A stretch of DNA of 64,000 bases from Candidatus Raymondbacteria bacterium RIFOXYA2_FULL_49_16 (GCA_001789205.1 MFYT01000107.1:19707-83706); one strand, 5' to 3'; positions 9,844 to 19,772 are shown, numbered from the stretch's first letter. Program-made: numbers and translations. The notes: generated by a model from the sequence alone, not told the origin.

Positions 9844-10995
9844 ATGATCGAATCCATTATTCAGGAAATTCAGGAATTAAAGGCGCTGGGCCTCTACCGG
9901 TCGCTCCGTCAGGGGAGTTTCCTGCCTGGAAGAAGACTTCTGGTCAATGGCATAGAGGCGATTGATTTTGCCAGCAACGATTACCTTGGCCTTCGCAACC
10001 ATTCAGAAATAATCGCAGCTTCCAGGACAGCCCTTGAAACCCATGGCACAGGAGCTGGCGCGTCGCGCCTTATTTCCGGAAATTATGAATTGTACCAGGA
10101 ACTTGAGTCTTCTGTTGCCCGTTTCAAGGAGACAGAGGCAGGGCTTGTTTTTACCAGCGGCTACGCGCTCAATGTTTCTGTCATTCCTGCGCTGGTAAAA
10201 CAGGGTGATTGTGTTATCGTGGACAAACTCAACCATGCAAGCATAATCGACGGCGCCAGACTTTCGGGAGCAAAACTGATGGTCTATGCCCATTGCGATA
10301 TGAACCGGCTTGAAGAAGCGCTGAAAAAGGCGCATGGCTTCAAACGGTGCCTTGTGGTCACGGATACGGTTTTCAGCATGGATGGAGACATTGCACCGCT
10401 CAAGGATATCTGCGCGCTGTGCGAACGCTATGACGCGCTTCTGATGGTCGATGAAGCGCATGCTACCGGCGTATTCGGCAAAGAGGGCAGGGGCATGGTC
10501 AACGCGCTTGGCCTTACGCAAAGAGTGCCCCTTGTCATGGGAACATTCTCAAAGGCATTGGGAAGCATGGGCGCCTTTCTTGCCTGCAGTACGGTCATGC
10601 GCGATTATATCATCAACAAAGCTCGCGGGTTTATTTTTACCACTGGTTTGCCGCCGGCAGTGCTTGCGGCAAACATCAAAGCGCTGGACCTGGCCGCTCA
10701 GGCCGATACACAGCGCCTACGGCTGGTTGCGCACTCACAACAGGTACGCGAAGCCCTCCAAAACCAGGGCAAGGCCTTTGGAAAAAGTGAAACACAGATA
10801 ATTCCTGTAATTATCGGCAACGAGAAAAAAGTTGTGGATATAAGTACGCGGCTTCTTGCGGCAGGGCTTTTTGTGCCTGCCATACGCTATCCTGCGGTAA
10901 AAAAAGGGAGCGCGCGACTTCGTATAGCGCTTTCGTCAGACCACACGGATGAACATGTTGCGCACTTATGTGAGGAATTGGCCCATGCGCGCTAA
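9844..10995 (+). CDS. bioF: 8-amino-7-oxononanoate synthase (alpha-oxoamine synthase family)
   Basis: FASNDYLGLRNHSE, HGTGAGASRLISGN, VDEAHATGVFG, TFSKALGSMGAF; followed by bioD. Confidence 0.9.
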   Translation: MIESIIQEIQELKALGLYRSLRQGSFLPGRRLLVNGIEAIDFASNDYLGLRNHSEIIAASRTALETHGTGAGASRLISGNYELYQELESSVARFKETEAGLVFTSGYALNVSVIPALVKQGDCVIVDKLNHASIIDGARLSGAKLMVYAHCDMNRLEEALKKAHGFKRCLVVTDTVFSMDGDIAPLKDICALCERYDALLMVDEAHATGVFGKEGRGMVNALGLTQRVPLVMGTFSKALGSMGAFLACSTVMRDYIINKARGFIFTTGLPPAVLAANIKALDLAAQADTQRLRLVAHSQQVREALQNQGKAFGKSETQIIPVIIGNEKKVVDISTRLLAAGLFVPAIRYPAVKKGSARLRIALSSDHTDEHVAHLCEELAHAR

Positions 10996-11686
10996 AGGAC
11001 TTTTTATCACAGGAACGCATACTGGCGTGGGCAAAACGCGTGTCACAGCAATAATCGGCGCTCTCCTGCGCAAGCAGGGAATCGATTTTGGCGTGAGCAA
11101 ACCAGTGCATACAGGCGTTAAAGGAAGAACATGTCCTGACTTGGAAGAGTACAAACGTTTTTTTTCGCTCTCTGATCCAGACGCGCTTGTCTGTCCTGTG
11201 CGGCTCAAGGCCCCCCAAGCGCCCACTATTGCGTCTGCCCTTGAAAAGAGCCCTGTTATGATTGAAACTATTGATACATCTTTGTATATTTTGAGACAGC
11301 AACACGTTAATGTGCTCGTTGAAGGTATTGGCGGCGTGCTGGTTCCGCTGACTCAAAAGGTCACTGTTGCTGACCTGATCAAGAGAACCGGACTTTTTGC
11401 CGTGGTTGTGGCATCTCCCCAATTGGGGACCATCAACCACACCTGCCTTACCATCGAGGCGCTCAGGAATAGAAAGGTTCCCATAGCTGGAGTGGTCTTT
11501 AACAAGGTCGCGGTGACAAGCGTTGTATTTGATATGATAGTACAAGAAATCACCCGAATGACCCGGGTTCCCTGTCTGGGATATCTCGGGACGCACCAGA
11601 AACGGATGAGTACGTCCGGAGCAATTGTCCGTGCGGCATTGCATACTTTGCAGGTAAAACAAATCATTTCCTTTTTTAAGAAGTGA
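10985..11686 (+). CDS. bioD: Dethiobiotin synthetase
   Basis: GLFITGTHTGVGKTRVTAIIGALL P-loop, KPVHTG, VEGIGGVLVPL; overlaps the bioF 3' end. Confidence 0.9.
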   Translation: MRAKGLFITGTHTGVGKTRVTAIIGALLRKQGIDFGVSKPVHTGVKGRTCPDLEEYKRFFSLSDPDALVCPVRLKAPQAPTIASALEKSPVMIETIDTSLYILRQQHVNVLVEGIGGVLVPLTQKVTVADLIKRTGLFAVVVASPQLGTINHTCLTIEALRNRKVPIAGVVFNKVAVTSVVFDMIVQEITRMTRVPCLGYLGTHQKRMSTSGAIVRAALHTLQVKQIISFFKK

Positions 11687-11691
11687 CGCAT

Positions 11692-12786
11692 ATGATAAAA
11701 CAAATCGTATTCACCGCCTTTATTTGCGCGATTATTTCATTTGGATCAGCGCAACAACCCGACACCAACAGCGCCATGCCAGCGCCCGAGCCAATGCTTG
11801 CCGAATCGTCCGTGGTCCAGGAAGCCGCGCCTCCGGCAGCGGACTCATCCTTGGTGCCAAAACGCCGGCAGACGCGCTCCTACGAGCAGGAGGAGAAGAG
11901 CGTCACCCTTGAAAAAGAGGTTGATATCATTCAGACATACAAAGGTGATGTCAATGTGCTCAAGTCGCCGAAAAAGGCCTTTTTTCTTTCATTTATTATC
12001 CCGGGTTTGGGTGAGTTTTACGCAAAGGCCCCATGGTATCGCATAGGTGCGCCTTTTTTAGTTGAACTGGGGAGCTATGCGACCATTTTTTATTTCCGCA
12101 GCGAATATGTCAATCTGACCGATGCCTACGAGGCGTTTGCCGATAGGAATTACAGCCACGACCGGTTTTGGTCATGGTATCAGTTCATCATCGATTCGAC
12201 CAACAGCGACCTGATCCATTGGCCAAGCAATCCCTTTACCCACGATAGCGCGTATATTGAGGATTACAAGAATAAATCAAGCGATTATTATGAAATGATC
12301 GGTAAATACGACATGTTTGTCCAAGGCTGGAAAGACGTGAGCCCTGACATGGTAAAAGACAGCTTTGCTTACATTATTGCCCAGAATTGGGGCACGGGCA
12401 TCGATGAACGGTATCGGGGATACGCCCTTGAATCAATGGATGGCGTACGGATAGAGGGTGATGATACCACGCTGGTCTATATGTATTATCATGACGCGGA
12501 GAAAAAGCGGCCCCGGTATTTCGGGTATTCAGCAAATCAGGTAAAGTATATGTCTATGCGCGATGACGCGAATCTTATGGCTTCGAACGCGAAATACGCG
12601 CTGTATGCCATGCTCATCAACCGGATCGTGAGCGCGGTTGACGCGGCCCTTGCCGCGACCTCTTTTAATAAAAACCTGACAGGAAGCAACCTTGCCGCGC
12701 TCCAGCGCCTGCATTTGCGGCCAGCAAAGGTTGGTTCTTCGCGGCTTTTCACCAATGGCGTTGCAGTGTGCTACCGGTTTAAGTAA
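11692..12786 (+). CDS. DUF5683-like membrane/secreted protein (paralog 1)
   Basis: Signal peptide MIKQIVFTAFICAIISFGSAQ; KSPKKAFFLSFIIPGLGEFYAKAPWYRIG hallmark. Confidence 0.6.
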   Translation: MIKQIVFTAFICAIISFGSAQQPDTNSAMPAPEPMLAESSVVQEAAPPAADSSLVPKRRQTRSYEQEEKSVTLEKEVDIIQTYKGDVNVLKSPKKAFFLSFIIPGLGEFYAKAPWYRIGAPFLVELGSYATIFYFRSEYVNLTDAYEAFADRNYSHDRFWSWYQFIIDSTNSDLIHWPSNPFTHDSAYIEDYKNKSSDYYEMIGKYDMFVQGWKDVSPDMVKDSFAYIIAQNWGTGIDERYRGYALESMDGVRIEGDDTTLVYMYYHDAEKKRPRYFGYSANQVKYMSMRDDANLMASNAKYALYAMLINRIVSAVDAALAATSFNKNLTGSNLAALQRLHLRPAKVGSSRLFTNGVAVCYRFK

Positions 12787-12797
12787 ATGGATTACCT

Positions 12798-13592
12798 GTG
12801 ATCCCGATTGTTTTTATCGCCTCTATCGTATGTACCCAGGTATGTCTTGCACAGCCAAATTATGTGGACACTGCGGCCGCGTCTGAATACGAGGTTGACA
12901 GACCCGAGAACGAAGAAAGTGAAGAGGGCCCGAGTGTTAGTCCGGGCGTTGCGCACGAAACACTGGTATTCAAGAGCGGCGATGAGATCAAACGCACGCG
13001 CAATCTGAACGCGGCTTTTCTTTCTGTTCTTGTTCCTGGCTGGGGAGAATATGCGGCAGGCAGCCAAAAGCTGGGCAAATCCCTCATGGTCCTTGACGGT
13101 CTTTTCTGGATTGGACTCGGGAGCGCGCTGTTTTCGCGCTATCTTACCCAGCAGGACCTAAAGGCGTATCTCTATGCGTACGCAGGCTGCGACGGCCGCC
13201 ATGGAGAGAGCAGGCGCACGGCATGGGATCTCAATGAATGGGAGCTCGAATTGCCGTTATATATCGACTCCTCGTTTATTTACGATGAGCGAATATTCAA
13301 ACCGAGCAGAGACGAATCCATGTCAAAGATCGACTTCTACTGGCAGTGGGAGTCAGAAGAGGCGCACCAGGAATATTACGATCTGTGGAAAAACGCGAGC
13401 CAGGCAAAGGTGATTGGTTACTATTTTCTCGCCGGAGCGCTGGTGTCACGGGCTGTTAGTTTTATACATGCGCGCTACCTCTTGAAAAAATCGAATATTG
13501 AAGAGACGCAGATCGTCTCTGAATTATTTCATCCCCGTTTCTCTTTTGACCGCGGCGGTGCGCCGGTTGTCTCATTTTTACTTCATTTCTAA
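12798..13592 (+). CDS. DUF5683-like membrane/secreted protein (paralog 2)
   Basis: Signal peptide; RNLNAAFLSVLVPGWGEYAAGSQKLGKSLMVLDGLFW, matching the hallmark of the upstream gene. Confidence 0.6.
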   Translation: MIPIVFIASIVCTQVCLAQPNYVDTAAASEYEVDRPENEESEEGPSVSPGVAHETLVFKSGDEIKRTRNLNAAFLSVLVPGWGEYAAGSQKLGKSLMVLDGLFWIGLGSALFSRYLTQQDLKAYLYAYAGCDGRHGESRRTAWDLNEWELELPLYIDSSFIYDERIFKPSRDESMSKIDFYWQWESEEAHQEYYDLWKNASQAKVIGYYFLAGALVSRAVSFIHARYLLKKSNIEETQIVSELFHPRFSFDRGGAPVVSFLLHF

Positions 13593-13606
13593 CGTTTTGA
13601 TTTTCT

Positions 13607-13635
13607 TTGACTTGCCCTGTTCTTACAGGCTATTT
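13607..13635 (+). promoter_or_regulatory. Putative sigma70-type promoter for nrdR
   Basis: TTGACT (13607-13612), N17, CTATTT; the spacer carries the inverted repeat CCTGT-tctt-ACAGG. Confidence 0.4.
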
Positions 13636-13663
13636 TTATTAGCAAAGGCAAAAGGAGAAGATC

Positions 13664-14116
13664 ATGAAGTGTCCTTTCTGCGGATTTGAAGAAGACAAAG
13701 TCATTGATTCCCGTTCGAGCAAAGAAGGCCGCGCCATCAGACGCCGCAGGGAATGCTTGAAATGCGAGAAACGATACACTACCTACGAATATATTGAGAA
13801 TGTCGCCCTCTCGGTGATTAAGCGGGACAGCAGGGTCGAGGAATACGACCGTCAGAAATTGCGCAATGGCATCATCACTGCCTGCAAAAAACGTCCGGTT
13901 TCCATGAAAAAGATCGATTCCATTGTCGATAAAATTGAGAACGAAATCCAGAACCTATCGCAGACAGAGGTGAAGAGCGAAGTGGTTGGCGAGAAGGTCA
14001 TGACTGAATTGAAAAAACTCGATGAAGTGGCCTATGTGCGCTTTGCGTCAGTCTACCGCCATTTTAAAAGCAAAGAGGAATTTTTGCAAGAACTCAAGGA
14101 AATGGAGAACCGGTAG
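13664..14116 (+). CDS. nrdR: Transcriptional repressor NrdR
   Basis: MKCPFCGFEEDKVIDSRSSKEGRAIRRRRECLKCEKRYTTYEYIE zinc ribbon plus ATP-cone. Confidence 0.97.
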   Translation: MKCPFCGFEEDKVIDSRSSKEGRAIRRRRECLKCEKRYTTYEYIENVALSVIKRDSRVEEYDRQKLRNGIITACKKRPVSMKKIDSIVDKIENEIQNLSQTEVKSEVVGEKVMTELKKLDEVAYVRFASVYRHFKSKEEFLQELKEMENR

Positions 14117-14118
14117 CC

Positions 14119-14937
14119 ATGGAACAGGCGCAGGCCCGGCCCAATGCCGCCGGCGAAACGACCCGGTTAGACCAGCTTGCAGGATGGGTAGGAGAGGGTG
14201 TTGTTTCAGCTTTTTCGCTTATTGGCAACGTTATTATTTTTATTTGGAATATGACAGTGGAGATTCCGAAGTTTTTCAAGGATTCGCGGGCCACGGTGGA
14301 GCAGATGGCCAAAATCGGCATCACCTCTCTGCCGCTTGTTTTTCTCACCTCAATTTTCACCGGCGCGGTCACCGCTTATCAGGCAGCCTACCAGTTTTCC
14401 GATTATATTCCCCTGACCTACCTGGGTACAGCTGTGGGAAAATCGATCATGTTATCGCTTGGTCCGGTACTTACCGCCCTGGTGGTGGCGGGCCGGGTAG
14501 GGGCTGCCATGGCCGCTGAAATAGGCACCATGCGTGTTACCGAACAGATCGACGCCATGGAATGCCTGTCGCTCAATCCTTTTAGATACCTTTTTATGCC
14601 GCGCTTTGTCGCCTCTCTGGTCATGCTTCCGGTACTGGTCATTTTTTCCTCGTTTGTCGGCATTATGGGAGCGCTCATCGTTGCGGCGGGTTTTTTTGAT
14701 CTCGATTCCAAAATATTCTTCAGCGGAGTAAAGCTCTTTTTCTCGCTCAAGGATGTTTTTATCGGCATGTTCAAGGCCTTTATCTTTGGCGGAATCATCG
14801 CGACCATTGGGTGCTATTACGGATATTTTACCAGCGGCGGGGCCGTGGGCGTGGGTGAATCCACGAAAAAGTCAGTGGTGGCTTCGTCAGTGCTCATACT
14901 TATCGGGTGCTATCTGGTCGACGGTGTCTTCCTTTAA
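14119..14937 (+). CDS. MlaE-family ABC transporter permease
   Basis: SLPLVFLTSIFTGAVTAYQAAYQF, GRVGAAMAAEIGTMRVTEQIDAMECLSLNPFRYL. Confidence 0.92.
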   Translation: MEQAQARPNAAGETTRLDQLAGWVGEGVVSAFSLIGNVIIFIWNMTVEIPKFFKDSRATVEQMAKIGITSLPLVFLTSIFTGAVTAYQAAYQFSDYIPLTYLGTAVGKSIMLSLGPVLTALVVAGRVGAAMAAEIGTMRVTEQIDAMECLSLNPFRYLFMPRFVASLVMLPVLVIFSSFVGIMGALIVAAGFFDLDSKIFFSGVKLFFSLKDVFIGMFKAFIFGGIIATIGCYYGYFTSGGAVGVGESTKKSVVASSVLILIGCYLVDGVFL

Positions 14938-14951
14938 TCACTATTTTATAT

Positions 14952-15329
14952 ATGGACCTTTCCGGTAAAAAAGCGCTTATTGCTGACCAGGACGCGAACA
15001 TGCGGCGGATACTGCGTGTTTTTCTGGAACAAGAGGACATTGTTGTGTGCGAAGCAGCGACCGCGGTCGAGGCTCAGGCGGTCCTTGCCAGCGAGAACCC
15101 CCATATAATTATTCTGGATCTTCTGCTCGATGGCCGGGAGGGAGTAGTTCTCTGCGAACGGATAAAAAAAGATCCCGCAACCCGGAAAATCGTTGTTGTT
15201 TTTTTTACCGAAGTTTCAGCCCAGGGCGATATTAAAGCGGCAGAACAGGCCGGGGCCGACCTCTATCTTATTAAACCGGTTGGTTTGAACGACATTCTGG
15301 TCAAAATCAGGGAGATCAACCCCGTGTAA
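14952..15329 (+). CDS. Single-domain response regulator (receiver only)
   Basis: ALIADQDANMRRIL, IIILDLLLDGREG phosphoacceptor, LIKPVGLNDIL. Confidence 0.88.
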   Translation: MDLSGKKALIADQDANMRRILRVFLEQEDIVVCEAATAVEAQAVLASENPHIIILDLLLDGREGVVLCERIKKDPATRKIVVVFFTEVSAQGDIKAAEQAGADLYLIKPVGLNDILVKIREINPV

Positions 15330-15358
15330 CCCGCGGTGGAGAAACGTGCACATTCGGA

Positions 15359-15387
15359 TTGACACTATATCGGACAATCGTTTATCT
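15359..15387 (+). promoter_or_regulatory. Putative promoter P1 for secDF (TTGACA-N17-TTATCT)
   Basis: Direct motif match in the intergenic region upstream of secD. Confidence 0.4.
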
Positions 15388-15390
15388 TTT

Positions 15391-15418
15391 TTGACTGTCC
15401 CAAAGATATATTTATTCT
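15391..15418 (+). promoter_or_regulatory. Putative promoter P2 for secDF (TTGACT-N16-TATTCT)
   Basis: Direct motif match, suitably placed before the secD ATG at 15440. Confidence 0.45.
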
Positions 15419-15439
15419 GGAAATTAAGGAACCAATCGT

Positions 15440-17146
15440 ATGATGAAAAACACCAATCTCAAGCTTCTCTTCGTGTTGCTGCTTGTATTTTTCGCCCTGT
15501 ATAAACTGTATCCCACAATCAAGTTTTACACCACTGAGCAGCAACAGATAAAAGCCTTGGAACTCGATAATCCCGAGGCGTTCAAGGGGGCCATCAAGCT
15601 TGGCCTTGATCTCAAAGGCGGCATTCGTCTGGTGCTGGAGATCGACAGATCGAAACTAACCGACAACGAGAAGAAGGATGCCATTAACCGGGCGCTTGAA
15701 GTCATTCGCAACCGCGTTGACCAGTTCGGCGTTGCTGAACCCAGCATCCAGAAGCAGGGCGACGACCGCATTATTGTTGAAATGCCCGGATTTTTCGATG
15801 TGGAACGCGCTAAAAACCTTATTGGTTCCACCGCCTTGCTCGAGTTCCGCATGGTCCGTGAGGCCGATGAGGTAGGACCCGCGCTCGAAGTCCTCGATAG
15901 GTACACGAAGAAGAAAAGGGCCGGCGCTGATACGTCGGCCGCAAGCCAATCAGAGGCTGCCGCTGCTCCGGCCAAAAGCGATACGGCCACGGTTGATTCA
16001 GCACTCGACGTATTTGCCCAGGCAGGCCAGGCCGCTGATTCAGGACTCACGGAGGAGCAGAAAACAGCACAGCAGATGGAAGCTGATATTTTCCGCGACA
16101 AACCTTTTACCTCCTTGCTGGTAAAGGCCGCGTACGACATCGCGGTGCCCAAGAAAAACGAGGCAAAGGTGCGGGCCATTCTCGATGATCCAGGCGCCCA
16201 GCAAGCCCTGTCGAATTCGATAGAATTTGCCTGGTCTGCTGAGCTCGAAGGCGAACCGGGAAACGAATTCCGCAGACTCTATCTTCTCAAGAAAAAGCCT
16301 GAACTTACGGGTTCGTATCTCGAAGACGCGCGGGCATCCACCTCTTCCGGCGGTATGAGCGCTGGACAGGCTGTTGTCAATATGGAGCTTTCAAGCGAAG
16401 GCGCTGGCCGCTTTTCCCGGCTCACCGGCGCAAACATCGACAAGCGTCTGGCTATTGTGCTCGACAGCCGTGTGTATTCAGCGCCGGTCATAAGGTCAAA
16501 AATACCCAATGGAAAAGCTGAAATCACGGGCATGAAGGACCTTGCCGAAGCGCGGGACCTTTCCATTGTACTCAGGGCTGGTGCGTTACCAGCTCCCATG
16601 GAAATCATCGAGGAACGCACCGTGGGACCCACGCTTGGCCAGGATTCCATTACGCAGAGCAAAAAGGCGACAGTAATCGCCATGCTGTTTATTCTCCTTT
16701 TCATGGTACTTTATTATCGATGGAGCGGCTTAATCGCCATTACCGCTCTTGTCCTCAACGTCATCTACCTGCTCGCCTCGCTTGCCGGACTCGGTTTTAC
16801 CCTAACACTTCCCGGTATCGCGGGCATGATCCTCACCGTGGGCATGGCTGTTGACGCCAACGTGCTCATCAACGAACGCATCAGGGAAGAGATGGCGCTG
16901 GGAAAAACCATCAGGGCGGCCATTGACGCGGGTTATTCCCGTGCATTCAGGGCTATCTTCGATTCCAATATCACCACCATCATCACCGGCGTCATTTTAT
17001 ATTACTATGGTACTGGTCCCATCAAGGGGTTTGCGGTTACCCTTACCATTGGCCTCATGATCTCCATGTTCACTGCGATCTGGGTCACCCGCCAAATATT
17101 CAATTACGCGGTACTGAAATTTAACATGCAAAAGTTGTCCATTTAA
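15440..17146 (+). CDS. secD: Protein translocase subunit SecD
   Basis: LGLDLKGGIRLVLEID, VDQFGVAEPSIQKQGDDRIIVEMPG, AGMILTVGMAVDANVLINERIREE. Confidence 0.96.
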   Translation: MMKNTNLKLLFVLLLVFFALYKLYPTIKFYTTEQQQIKALELDNPEAFKGAIKLGLDLKGGIRLVLEIDRSKLTDNEKKDAINRALEVIRNRVDQFGVAEPSIQKQGDDRIIVEMPGFFDVERAKNLIGSTALLEFRMVREADEVGPALEVLDRYTKKKRAGADTSAASQSEAAAAPAKSDTATVDSALDVFAQAGQAADSGLTEEQKTAQQMEADIFRDKPFTSLLVKAAYDIAVPKKNEAKVRAILDDPGAQQALSNSIEFAWSAELEGEPGNEFRRLYLLKKKPELTGSYLEDARASTSSGGMSAGQAVVNMELSSEGAGRFSRLTGANIDKRLAIVLDSRVYSAPVIRSKIPNGKAEITGMKDLAEARDLSIVLRAGALPAPMEIIEERTVGPTLGQDSITQSKKATVIAMLFILLFMVLYYRWSGLIAITALVLNVIYLLASLAGLGFTLTLPGIAGMILTVGMAVDANVLINERIREEMALGKTIRAAIDAGYSRAFRAIFDSNITTIITGVILYYYGTGPIKGFAVTLTIGLMISMFTAIWVTRQIFNYAVLKFNMQKLSI

Positions 17147-17164
17147 GGCAAAGGAACACGCCAT

Positions 17165-18076
17165 ATGAGAATCTTCGCAAACGCTAATTTTCGGTTTGTT
17201 CACCACCGGAAAATATACTTCACGTTCTCGGTCCTGTTTATTTTGGCGGGCTTGGTGTCCCTTGTCGCCAAGGGGGGGCCCAAATATGGCATCGATTTCA
17301 AGGGTGGCACCCTGCTTCAGGTAAAATTCCAGGCCATGCCTGAAATCTCTGACCTCCGTGATGTTTTCAACAAATATCGCGACATTGGTACCGTTGAGAT
17401 AAAACGGTATGGTCAAAAGGAGGACAACGAGATCATTATCGGCGTTGAGACCAAGATTGAGGCGGCCTCGGTTGTTGTGAAGGTGACCGAGATACTCAAC
17501 GCTGAATTTCCCGGTAATTTCGAGATACGGAGAGAAGAGGTGGTGGGGCCGCGTATTGGCAATGAATTAAAATGGAAGGCGCTTTTTTCCATCATGCTTT
17601 CTTGGGTTGCCATTATCATATATCTCTGGGTGCGTTTCCAGCTCAAATTCAGCCTTGCCGCCATTGTTGGCCTCATTCACGATATTCTCATCGTGTTTGG
17701 CGCGTGTTCCATTTTTAATATCGAACTTTCCATGCCCGTTGTTGCCGCATTCCTCACTATTGTTGGCTATTCGCTCAACGATACCATCGTTGTGTTCGAC
17801 CGGATCCGCGAAAATCTTTTTGTAGAGCAACGGATGCATATCCTCGACCTTTTCAACCGCAGCATAAACCAGACACTGGGCCGTACAATCATCACCTCAT
17901 GCACAACGCTGGTGGCGGTTACCACCCTCTATTTTATTGGCGTCAGCAGTATCCGTGATTTCGCCTTTGCCATGATCATCGGCGTTATCATCGGCACCTA
18001 CTCCTCCTTTGGCATTAGCGCCAGCCTTGTGGCCGTCTGGAACCCTGAAACGCTTCGGAAGGCCAAAAAGGCCTGA
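17165..18076 (+). CDS. secF: Protein translocase subunit SecF
   Basis: GIDFKGGTLLQVKF, VVGPRIGNELKWKA, VGYSLNDTIVVFDRIREN. Confidence 0.96.
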   Translation: MRIFANANFRFVHHRKIYFTFSVLFILAGLVSLVAKGGPKYGIDFKGGTLLQVKFQAMPEISDLRDVFNKYRDIGTVEIKRYGQKEDNEIIIGVETKIEAASVVVKVTEILNAEFPGNFEIRREEVVGPRIGNELKWKALFSIMLSWVAIIIYLWVRFQLKFSLAAIVGLIHDILIVFGACSIFNIELSMPVVAAFLTIVGYSLNDTIVVFDRIRENLFVEQRMHILDLFNRSINQTLGRTIITSCTTLVAVTTLYFIGVSSIRDFAFAMIIGVIIGTYSSFGISASLVAVWNPETLRKAKKA

Positions 18077-18103
18077 GTGTGGCATAGGGTCTTAGCCTTT
18101 CCC

Positions 18104-19765
18104 ATGGCAAAAGGGAAAAAGAGCGCCAAAAAGACAGGCCGGCAGGGCCTTTTCAGGCAATGCTCCTGGTGCAAGAAACACCTCATTAAAGCCGGCGACG
18201 GCATCAAACACGAGCGCGAATACTTCTGCGGCCAAACCTGTCTTTCCGAATGGCAAACACGCAATACCATTGTTCGCAAGGAACTTGAAGGGCAAAAGAG
18301 CGTTGTCCAGGGGAGCGGCATTACCGTTGTCGCAATTGGCCCTGCGACTATTGAGGAGCGGCCGCAGCCAGTCTCCCGGGTCGACCTTGTCAAAGGCCTT
18401 ACCGTCGCGGAATTTCTGAATGGCCGCAGCGATGCGGAAATCGAACAACTTGCTTTGCAGCTTGGGACTGTGCGCACGCAGCGCCGGATGCAAAGGGTAT
18501 ATTTTGCGGCTTTGGGTGCGCTTTCGGTTTTGCTGGTCCTGTTCGCGGTCCTGAACGTGCGGCAAACCAGGCGCTTTAACGCGGCGGTTAAAACAAAGAG
18601 TGTCCAGGTCAAAACGCTTGCCCAGAGGCATGCCACCCAGATCGATTCCCTCAAGTCCCGGACCGTTGAACTCGACACCAGCCAGCTCGCTGTTGGCTAT
18701 CCTGGTGACAGGACAACCCAGGCAACGCCTTTTCTTTCGGTCCTTGGTACGGGCAGGGACGGACTTGAACTTACCCTTGTTGTCAATAATACGGTCGCCG
18801 CGCACAAGAAGGTGCGGGCGAGCAAGTTTTTTTTCCACAATATCCGGCTCGATACGGGCGAAAATCTGATACTGCTTAAGGGCGTTGACGAAGAGAATAA
18901 AATATACGAAAAGAAACTGACTGTTTATTATTATCGTGACAAACAGCGGCGGCGCGCTGCTGATTTCGTAGAAGGCACGCCCGTGCTTTTGGGCAAGGCG
19001 ATTGACTACGAAAAACCGCAGAACTTTGTTCCCAACGACTATCCACGGGGCCTGAATTTTACCCGCGGTTCCGAGACCAGGAAATGGGCGGCCCTCACCT
19101 TTGATGGCGGTGCGCATGCGGTCGAGGCGGCATATATTCTCGATACATTGAAAAACCGTGGAGTGCTGGCTACTTTTTTTCTTGCCGGGACTTTTATCGA
19201 CAAGTTCCCTGCTTTGGTCCATCGCATTGCCGCTGAAGGCCATGTGCTGGGAAACCATACAGATAGGCACTCTCACCTGACAACCCTTGAGACCGATGGC
19301 CTGCAAAACACGCTGCCTCAGGTGACCAGGGAGTTCCTTGTTGGCCAACTGCATGCGGTAGAACAAAAATATAAAAGGCTGGGGATCGATATTCCCCGGC
19401 TCTGGCGCGCGCCCTATGGCGAACAAAACAGGACCATTAACGCGTGGGCCGAGAGCGCGGGATACCGGCATATTGGCTGGACAATGGGGACTTCGTGGCG
19501 CACCAACCTGGACACAAACGATTGGATTGTGCATCCGGGAGATCGCGGGTATTTTTCCCCGGACCAGGTTATTGAGAAAATAACCCATTTTGGCGTTGGG
19601 ACAGCGTATGGGCTCAATGGCGGCATCATTCTCATGCATATTGGCACTATCAGACAAGGACAGAAAATGTATACACGGCTGGGTGCGCTTATCGATACGC
19701 TGCGCGCTTCGGGATACGAACTTGTTACTATAAACGATATGACCAAAGATTATACCTGGGAGTAA
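18104..19765 (+). CDS. Zinc-ribbon/TM/coiled-coil/Ig-like protein with C-terminal polysaccharide deacetylase (NodB) domain
   Basis: N-terminal CSWCKKHLIKAGDGIKHEREYFCGQTC; TM near aa 130; NodB motifs ALTFDGGAH and LGNHTDRHSHL, plus RAPYGEQN. Confidence 0.8.
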   Translation: MAKGKKSAKKTGRQGLFRQCSWCKKHLIKAGDGIKHEREYFCGQTCLSEWQTRNTIVRKELEGQKSVVQGSGITVVAIGPATIEERPQPVSRVDLVKGLTVAEFLNGRSDAEIEQLALQLGTVRTQRRMQRVYFAALGALSVLLVLFAVLNVRQTRRFNAAVKTKSVQVKTLAQRHATQIDSLKSRTVELDTSQLAVGYPGDRTTQATPFLSVLGTGRDGLELTLVVNNTVAAHKKVRASKFFFHNIRLDTGENLILLKGVDEENKIYEKKLTVYYYRDKQRRRAADFVEGTPVLLGKAIDYEKPQNFVPNDYPRGLNFTRGSETRKWAALTFDGGAHAVEAAYILDTLKNRGVLATFFLAGTFIDKFPALVHRIAAEGHVLGNHTDRHSHLTTLETDGLQNTLPQVTREFLVGQLHAVEQKYKRLGIDIPRLWRAPYGEQNRTINAWAESAGYRHIGWTMGTSWRTNLDTNDWIVHPGDRGYFSPDQVIEKITHFGVGTAYGLNGGIILMHIGTIRQGQKMYTRLGALIDTLRASGYELVTINDMTKDYTWE

Positions 19766-19772
19766 ATTTGCC

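Noticed and set aside
10811-11662. 283-aa minus-strand ORF
   Set aside because: Antisense to bioF/bioD; composition rich in His/Cys/Arg with no domain.
15526-16179. 217-aa minus-strand ORF
   Set aside because: Antisense to secD; Ser/Arg-rich low-information translation.
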